Source: Chrysiogenes arsenatis DSM 11915
GTDB lineage: Bacteria; Chrysiogenota; Chrysiogenetes; Chrysiogenales; Chrysiogenaceae
Length of the DNA: 61,216 nt
Reading direction: 5' to 3'
Assembly (NCBI RefSeq): GCF_000469585.1
Contig: NZ_AWNK01000007.1
Location: 280,110-341,325, forward strand
Under the pieces are notes generated by a model, which was given only the letters and a program-made list of their open reading frames with translations, was not told where the DNA came from and did not search any database. Position 1 is the first letter of the stretch, and each line of letters opens with the position of its first letter. Shown here one piece after another: positions 55,852 to 61,216 of this stretch. Position numbers and translations under genes: made by a program.

Positions 55852-56937
55852 ATGTTAAAAGTAGTGCGAAGTTGGTACGAAGATCATTTTTCAAATCCCC
55901 AAGTTGCGATCTTGACCATTTCTCTAGTCATAGGATTTAGTATCGTTATTTTTTTGGGAAATCTGTTAATGCCATTCTTTGCCGCATTAGTGTTAGCGTA
56001 TCTACTCGACGGTATAATTACTTTCCTGCAGAGATTTAAGGTGCCTCGGAATTTCGGTGTGGTGACCGTATTTATTTTCTTTATGGGTTTTATTGGGTTG
56101 TTTGTTTTTACTGTTGTTCCTGTCGCGACACGCCAACTTACACAACTGGCGCGTGAGTTACCTACTATGGTGCTTTCTTTACAAAGCGTCTTACTTAGTC
56201 TTCCTGAAAAGTACCCAGAATTTATCAGTCCGCAACAAGTTCGTTCCTTGATCGAAACTACCATTGCTGAATTTGGAAATATTAGCCAACATATTGTATC
56301 TTTATCACTTGCATCGGTTACAGGAGCAATTGCTTTCCTTGTTTACCTTGTATTGGTGCCCTTAATGATTTTCTTTATGTTGAAAGATAAAAACAATCTT
56401 ATCGTTTGGTTTACCCGCTTCTTACCTTACGAAAGATCGCTCTTGAATGGGGTATGGGAAGATGTCAATAGTAAAATTGCCAGCTATATCCGTGGAAAAG
56501 CAACAGAAATTTTTATTGTGTGGGTAGTTACATTTGTGACGTTTAAGTTTCTTGGCTTAAACTTCACCATGCTTCTTTCCTTGCTGGTAGGATTTTCCGT
56601 GCTTGTGCCATATGTTGGCGCCACGGTAGTAACGTTTCCAATTGCGTTTATCGCATATTTCCAATGGGGGATTGGGGATCAGTTTTTCTACATCATGATT
56701 GCTTACGCCATCATTCAGTTCCTTGATGGTAACATCCTCGTTCCATTACTTTTTTCGGAAATGGTCAACATTCATCCTATAGCAATTATTGTGGCCATAT
56801 TAGTGTTTGGAGGGGTATGGGGATTCTGGGGAATTTTCTTTTCTATTCCCTTGGCAACACTAGTCCAAGCAATTATACGGGCTTGGCCTGATAGGAAAGT
56901 GCTTCTGCGGGAGTCTTCTCATATTATTCATAATTGA
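55852..56937 (+). CDS. AI-2E family transporter (PerM/YdiK-like permease)
   Basis: Encodes 361 residues with about eight membrane helices. GNLLMPFFAALVLAYLLDG, LVYLVLVPLMIFFMLKD and the C-terminal VFGGVWGFWGIFFSIPLATL are typical of the family, whose members export diverse small molecules or ions; autoinducer-2 export is only one reported role. Start at 55852 has GAAGGAACG upstream; an ATG at 55795 lies on the promoter and is unlikely. It is a single-gene unit. Confidence 0.9.
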   Translation: MLKVVRSWYEDHFSNPQVAILTISLVIGFSIVIFLGNLLMPFFAALVLAYLLDGIITFLQRFKVPRNFGVVTVFIFFMGFIGLFVFTVVPVATRQLTQLARELPTMVLSLQSVLLSLPEKYPEFISPQQVRSLIETTIAEFGNISQHIVSLSLASVTGAIAFLVYLVLVPLMIFFMLKDKNNLIVWFTRFLPYERSLLNGVWEDVNSKIASYIRGKATEIFIVWVVTFVTFKFLGLNFTMLLSLLVGFSVLVPYVGATVVTFPIAFIAYFQWGIGDQFFYIMIAYAIIQFLDGNILVPLLFSEMVNIHPIAIIVAILVFGGVWGFWGIFFSIPLATLVQAIIRAWPDRKVLLRESSHIIHN

Positions 56938-56979
56938 TATCATTATCAATCCTGCGTTATGTCACTATAAGAACCTATT

Positions 56980-56995
56980 GTCATTTCGAATGCTG
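56980..56995. repeat. Half copy of the palindromic repeat
   Basis: TGTCATTTCGAATGCTG matches the first arm of the repeats at 2846, 2952 and 21935, but the second arm is missing. It lies in the gap between the permease and the chemoreceptor. Short, so a chance match is possible. Confidence 0.4.
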
Positions 56996-57088
56996 TTTGG
57001 AAATGTAAAATAATAGTTTTATCTCTATGGATAATGGACTAGAATGGTGGTCAGATTGAGCCGAAAAAAGATTGTAGCGAGGTAGAGT

Positions 57089-58903
57089 ATGAAAAAATTA
57101 GCCATTTTGTTTGGTAAGGATGCAGGCGACACCCGTTCCCTTGGGCAAATTCTTCCCTTTGCGCTCTCAATTCTCTGCGGAGTTATTTTTTACCCGCTTT
57201 CAGGATATTTCTATCACGACAATTTTTTCCTAGCTCTCGTCTGTTTTGGAATTGCCTGCGCTGGGATGCTTGGCGGGATTATGGTTCTGTGGATATCAAG
57301 AGTTGATTACCCAATGGCGTGCCTTAACCAGCAAGTTAGACCAATTGTAGATAATGGTGATTTATGCAAACCATGGGCTCCTGCTCCCTCCTCTTACTGG
57401 GCTCTTCCATGGCGTTCACTCGAATTGATGTATGGTAAGTTGCGCGAAGTTATCGGGCAAATCAATGATCATAGTGTTATTACGGCCATTGCTTCAGCCC
57501 GTTTATCAAAGAGTGCGGAAGAATCGGTCAGCGCGAACGAAGATACCGCTCAAGAAAGTCTCGCGGTTGCCCGCGCTGCAGAAGAGTTAAGTCAGACAGT
57601 ACAGGATATCACTCGTAGTATAGCCAATCTTCAGCGCAATACCGAAGAAGCTGATAATTATTCAAAAAATGCTGTTGGTCATTCGAAAACAGTGGTAGGT
57701 GCAATGGCTGGAATTGCGAAGTCGGTCGATGAATCGGTGAAAACTCTTAACGAACTGAGTCAATCTGCTGCGAAGATTGGCGATGTTATCGTCACTATCA
57801 ATGAAATTGCAGAGCAAACCAACTTACTGGCGCTCAATGCTGCTATTGAAGCCGCACGTGCAGGAGAACATGGACGTGGATTTGCTGTCGTTGCCGATGA
57901 AGTTCGCAAACTAGCCGAAAAAACCACGCAAGCAACATCAGGTATCTCTGAAAATCTCCGACTTATCCGTGAAGGATCGCTTCAGGCTGCAAAATCGACA
58001 GCAAACTCGCAACATGCCGTGGTAAGCTCACAAGAGTCGGTGAACGAAATCAATTCAATTATCCAGAATATGGGCAATTTAAATAGTTCGATTTCAGAAA
58101 GTACCCTCTCAATATCTTCTGCGGTAGAAGAGCAGTCTGCTACCGTGCGGGATATTTACAAGAGACTCGATGTTATCTCGCATAAATCGGAATCGCTGCG
58201 CGATTTAAGTATGGATTTTGCTGAACAAACAAGAATGTTAACCATTTCCAATGAAGAACTTTTAGCAATGACCTCAAGCTTTGACACCCCAGATTTCTCC
58301 AGTGGAGTCAGGAGAAAAGTGCGTGAAGTATCACATGATGCGACCGCTTTAATGGAGGAGTATCTCAATTCAGGCAAGCTATCACAAAGCCAATTGTTTT
58401 CGACAGAATACCGCAAAATGCCCAATGTTAATCCCGCAAAACATATCGCCCCTTTCACGGAACTTTTAGAGCAGGGGTTTGCGTCTATCCAGCGCGAATT
58501 ATTTGATGAGGCAACCATGGCATACTTGATTATCATCAACCGTGATGGCCTCAATATTGTGCACAATGACAAGTACAATAAGCCGCTGACTGGTAATCCA
58601 GATGTTGATATCGTGAATAACCGCTCACGGAGAATTTTCTTCACGACCGATATGGAAAAGCAAAGTGCACGGAACGATAAAGGGATTTTACAACAAACCT
58701 ATATTCGAGATACCGGCGAAGTGTTAACGGACGTTTCGTTCCCGATTTTCGTGAACGGAAAACATTGGGGGGTCGCACGTGGAGGTTTTGGCGTTAACGC
58801 GCTGAAGCAAATGCGCCCTGATCTCGATCAGAAATTACTCGATAAATTGGGCGGCACCACCGGCCGTACAAAGCCTAAAGGATTACAGCTCATTTCTAAA
58901 TAA
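57089..58903 (+). CDS. Methyl-accepting chemotaxis protein with C-terminal Cache-like sensor
   Basis: Encodes 604 residues. Two N-terminal membrane helices (about 20-42 and 47-70) are joined by a loop of only a few residues, so there is no periplasmic sensor. The signalling domain spans about 115-400 with the hairpin tip [22 protein letters not shown]. The last ~150 residues form a cytoplasmic PAS/Cache-like domain ([64 protein letters not shown]). Known receptors of this type sense signals inside the cell. It is followed by a terminator and stands alone. Confidence 0.93.
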   Translation: MKKLAILFGKDAGDTRSLGQILPFALSILCGVIFYPLSGYFYHDNFFLALVCFGIACAGMLGGIMVLWISRVDYPMACLNQQVRPIVDNGDLCKPWAPAPSSYWALPWRSLELMYGKLREVIGQINDHSVITAIASARLSKSAEESVSANEDTAQESLAVARAAEELSQTVQDITRSIANLQRNTEEADNYSKNAVGHSKTVVGAMAGIAKSVDESVKTLNELSQSAAKIGDVIVTINEIAEQTNLLALNAAIEAARAGEHGRGFAVVADEVRKLAEKTTQATSGISENLRLIREGSLQAAKSTANSQHAVVSSQESVNEINSIIQNMGNLNSSISESTLSISSAVEEQSATVRDIYKRLDVISHKSESLRDLSMDFAEQTRMLTISNEELLAMTSSFDTPDFSSGVRRKVREVSHDATALMEEYLNSGKLSQSQLFSTEYRKMPNVNPAKHIAPFTELLEQGFASIQRELFDEATMAYLIIINRDGLNIVHNDKYNKPLTGNPDVDIVNNRSRRIFFTTDMEKQSARNDKGILQQTYIRDTGEVLTDVSFPIFVNGKHWGVARGGFGVNALKQMRPDLDQKLLDKLGGTTGRTKPKGLQLISK

Positions 58904-58911
58904 ATTTGATT

Positions 58912-58940
58912 ACGGGTAGCTTTTTGCTACCCGTTTCTTT
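58912..58940 (+). terminator. Intrinsic terminator after the chemoreceptor
   Basis: ACGGGTAGC (58912-58920), loop TTTTT, GCTACCCGT (58926-58934), then TTCTTT. Confidence 0.9.
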
Positions 58941-58950
58941 AGCTTTTATG

Positions 58951-58987
58951 ATATTTGTAATGAAATAGATTATTTCATTACAAATAT
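58951..58987. promoter_or_regulatory. Perfect 17-bp inverted repeat with 3-bp spacer upstream of the recombinase gene
   Basis: ATATTTGTAATGAAATA (58951-58967), GAT, TATTTCATTACAAATAT (58971-58987). The right arm ends one base before the ribosome site GGAG and 9 bases before the recombinase ATG. It is too AT-rich and lacks a T run, so it is not a usual terminator. It could be an operator for autoregulation, a recombinase core site or an RNA hairpin that hides the ribosome site. The dyad is seen directly; the role is open. Confidence 0.85.
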
Positions 58988-58996
58988 GGAGTAACC

Positions 58997-59884
58997 ATGT
59001 CGCACGTCACGATCGTAAAAAATTTCACCAATTATTTACGTTTTGAAAAAGGGTGCTCGTCACCAACAATCGAAAAATACCAGTTCGAATTGCGGAAGTA
59101 CTTCACGTATCTGGATTCAGAAAAACTGGCATATAGTTCCGTTTCACATATTGATTTAAGATCGTATATGTACGCTCGAGCAGGGAACTTAAAAAAGCCG
59201 ACTTATGCGACTATTTTGGCAATTTTGAAATCATTCTATTCTTTTTTGCATACAGAACAAATAATGGAGAAAAACCCGACCGAAAAGTTATTATTTCCCA
59301 AGCAGTCAAGAAGAGATCACTTGCCACACTGTCTTGATGTATCGGAACAAAGTACCTTGCGCGAAATGCTGGTGCAGACCAAAAGAAACTTCACCAATGA
59401 CCGGAATCGAGCGATAATCGCCATGTTCATATATACAGGGATACGAACGTCTGAGCTTTGTACGTTGACGAGAATGCACTATTCGCAAACAACTTCTTCC
59501 ATTACGATTACTCGTAAAGGAGGCAAGCAACAGGTAATTCCGCTGCCCAAAACCCTTGTTACAATACTTGAGCAGTTTTGGCTGCCCTGGATGGCAAAAA
59601 TATCATCAGAATGGTTTTTTTCGCAAAAAGGTGGCAAGCCGATGAACCCTCGTATTATTTGGCATCTCGTTTCAAAAGAACTGAAAGCGCTACAATGCAA
59701 TGAACAACGCAAGTGCGGGGCGCACGTATTGCGCCATACGTTCGCAACAAATCTTGTTCGAAAAAGAGCGCAATTGATTGAAATTCAGCACCTACTTGGA
59801 CATTCAGATGTAAAGATGACACAAATCTATACGCATGTTTCTCCGGAATCTTTGCGTGATACAATTCAATTGCTTGACGAATAG
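58997..59884 (+). CDS. Tyrosine recombinase (XerC/XerD-like integrase)
   Basis: Encodes 295 residues. N-terminal SAM-like DNA-binding domain (FTNYLRFEKGCSSPTIEKY) and a catalytic domain with Arg in YTGIRTSEL, Lys in RKGGKQQ, His/Arg in HVLRHTFAT, His in LLGHSDVKM and nucleophile Tyr in QIYTHVSP. Size and layout fit Xer proteins, which resolve chromosome dimers, or small integrases. No phage or cassette genes are beside it. It follows a perfect inverted repeat and precedes the glutathione synthetase by only seven bases. Confidence 0.93.
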   Translation: MSHVTIVKNFTNYLRFEKGCSSPTIEKYQFELRKYFTYLDSEKLAYSSVSHIDLRSYMYARAGNLKKPTYATILAILKSFYSFLHTEQIMEKNPTEKLLFPKQSRRDHLPHCLDVSEQSTLREMLVQTKRNFTNDRNRAIIAMFIYTGIRTSELCTLTRMHYSQTTSSITITRKGGKQQVIPLPKTLVTILEQFWLPWMAKISSEWFFSQKGGKPMNPRIIWHLVSKELKALQCNEQRKCGAHVLRHTFATNLVRKRAQLIEIQHLLGHSDVKMTQIYTHVSPESLRDTIQLLDE

Positions 59885-59891
59885 GAGTACT

Positions 59892-61211
59892 ATGATGACT
59901 CACTCAGACCATGCACCATTGGTTGATATGGCAATAACCTACGGATTACTCAAGTATGATACGCACGACCAACTTTCCCACATGCCAATCGTGCTTGATC
60001 CATATTTAGTTTCTCAATTGAACATAGATACAATGAAAAACAGCTCGCAAATTTACGCCGATTTGCTTATGACATTGCCTCAGGCATTCCTTGAGAAATA
60101 TCTTGAGCCACTTTTACTGAACGATCCTTTCATTAATGTGCTGTTGCGTATCTTGCGCAGCTCCCCCGAGAATGCACAGCCTTATCGACAAGCAATTGGG
60201 AGAAATGATTTTTTTATTGCATCATCTGGCACTCCGAAGCAGGTAGAATTCAATACGGTCTCGGTAAGCTTTCCCATGATGTCTGAATGCATGGTAAATT
60301 TTCATACATTTCTCGAGTCAACGAAAGCGATATCGCGTCTTCCTCTTGAAAATCCTATTGCAAAAGAAATTACACAGTGCTTTCTCGATATGTTTCAGTA
60401 TTATGCTTTTCCGAATAGCGTCTTGCTTATGGTTGTTCAGCCCAATGAGAGAAATATTTTTGATCAGCTTGCTATCGAAAAATTACTTTTTAGGCAAGCG
60501 GGAATACGTGCGGTGCGGGCGACCCTTGAAGATATCGGCAGGTATGGCATTCTTCGTCATGGACATATGTATTATAATAACTTCCATGTAGGCGTAGCAT
60601 ATTTTCGTGCTGGATATGCGCCGGAAGATTATCAGAGTGAAGAGGCTATTCAGGGGAGAATTCTTCTAGAGAATTCTGATGCTATTAAAATTCCTGACAT
60701 GCAATATCAACTCGCTGGCATGAAAGTGATTCAGGCCGTATTGACCGACGAGTCCATATTGCAATCACACTTGAGCTGTAATCAAAGTCGAGAATATCTT
60801 GCCGCCACTTCAGTGTACACTCGCCCCCTTGACAACAAGGATGCCTATGAAAAAGTTTTTCGGCACCCTGATAATTTTGTTGTAAAACCACAGCGTGAAG
60901 GTGGGGGAAATAATTTTTTTGGTACTGCTATTTCGTCTTTACTGAATGATCCATCAATAGATTTTTCAACGTACGTGGCAATGGAGCGAATACATCCTGA
61001 GTTGCATAATGCACAATTAGTTATAAACAATAAAGTACAGCCTCCCGTGCCTTGCGCCAGTGAAATTGGTTGGTATACACTGACGCATGCCATGCATGGA
61101 GCAATCAACACAGATATCGCTGGTTACTTAGTTCGCACAAAACCAGCAACAGAAAATGAGGGTGGCGTTTGTGCAGGATATGCAGCACTGAACTCATTGA
61201 CGTTGAAATAA
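59892..61211 (+). CDS. Eukaryotic-type glutathione synthetase
   Basis: Encodes 439 residues (438 if the second ATG at 59895, better spaced from AGGAG, is used). It matches the eukaryotic GSS fold, not bacterial GshB: VEFNTVSVSF, YFRAGYAPEDY, IKIPDMQYQLAGMKV, the ATP-binding Gly-rich loop VVKPQREGGGNN, and the closing GYLVRTKPATENEGGVCAGY all stand in the order seen in the animal and plant enzymes. It joins glycine to gamma-glutamylcysteine. No gshA is in the window. It is probably co-transcribed with the recombinase gene. Confidence 0.9.
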   Translation: MMTHSDHAPLVDMAITYGLLKYDTHDQLSHMPIVLDPYLVSQLNIDTMKNSSQIYADLLMTLPQAFLEKYLEPLLLNDPFINVLLRILRSSPENAQPYRQAIGRNDFFIASSGTPKQVEFNTVSVSFPMMSECMVNFHTFLESTKAISRLPLENPIAKEITQCFLDMFQYYAFPNSVLLMVVQPNERNIFDQLAIEKLLFRQAGIRAVRATLEDIGRYGILRHGHMYYNNFHVGVAYFRAGYAPEDYQSEEAIQGRILLENSDAIKIPDMQYQLAGMKVIQAVLTDESILQSHLSCNQSREYLAATSVYTRPLDNKDAYEKVFRHPDNFVVKPQREGGGNNFFGTAISSLLNDPSIDFSTYVAMERIHPELHNAQLVINNKVQPPVPCASEIGWYTLTHAMHGAINTDIAGYLVRTKPATENEGGVCAGYAALNSLTLK

Positions 61212-61216
61212 AAAAA

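Overview
The window is 61.2 kb of a bacterial chromosome with dense genes, short intergenic gaps and moderate GC. Two-membrane flagellate features are present: a secretin, a lipoprotein signal, a YbgF/CpoB-like protein and a six-domain ribosomal protein S1. The order pheA-hisC-tyrA-aroA-cmk-ispH-rpsA, the large number of hybrid kinases and the flagellar/chemotaxis cluster suggest a free-living, motile, probably anaerobic or microaerophilic Gram-negative. Something near the Chrysiogenota, Deferribacterota or Desulfobacterota would fit, but that placement is inference from gene content and order, not a search. No rRNA, tRNA, CRISPR array or insertion sequence with a transposase was seen.

Layout. 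1-557: the C-terminal end of an EAL phosphodiesterase cut by the window edge. 658-2651: catalase and bacterioferritin, an oxidative-stress/iron pair closed by a hairpin. 2802-3033: a MITE-like palindromic repeat element. 3088-21883: a 19-kb one-strand array of signalling genes. It holds five large HK-REC hybrids (two with HPt), one REC-HK, one REC-PAS-HK-REC-HPt or single-domain variant each as listed, one stand-alone kinase and one PAS-GGDEF-EAL protein. They share nearly identical kinase and receiver cores but have different sensor domains (Cache, PhnD-like, multi-helix membrane, PAS, heme-c Tll0287-like). Another copy of the palindromic repeat lies just after the array. 22041-22961: phoH on the minus strand. 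23051-25948: gatC, gatA and an undecaprenyl diphosphate synthase with an N-terminal pseudo-receiver. 26029-34004: a small unknown gene and then the aromatic amino acid/cmk/ispH/rpsA operon, closed by a strong terminator.

34149-45396: a flagellar and motility-regulation cluster. It has fliD, fliS, a small protein resembling the flagellin C-terminal D0 helix, a PAS-PP2C phosphatase, a STAS protein, a STAS-HEAT fusion, cheR, a charged small protein, a PilZ-like protein, a membrane-anchored SwrB-like protein and a FliK-like protein with a 23-unit pentapeptide linker. 45413-55661, minus strand: a type II secretion set (GspC, D, E, F) followed by a sensor kinase/sigma-54 activator pair, a YbgF-like lipoprotein and HemW. 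55852-61211: an AI-2E family permease, a chemoreceptor whose sensor is at its C-terminus, a tyrosine recombinase preceded by a perfect 17-bp inverted repeat, and a eukaryotic-type glutathione synthetase.

How it works together. The kinase array feeds signals through phosphorelays; the only visible outputs in it are the EAL proteins, so cyclic-di-GMP is a plausible but unproven end point, with the PilZ-like protein in the flagellar cluster as a candidate reader. The phosphatase/STAS genes form a partner-switch module set inside the flagellar cluster but without a recognisable anti-sigma kinase. The most unusual items are the receiver-UppS fusion, the flagellin-D0 mimic next to its likely chaperone FliS, the repeats that bracket the kinase array, the palindrome at the recombinase gene and the eukaryotic-type glutathione synthetase.
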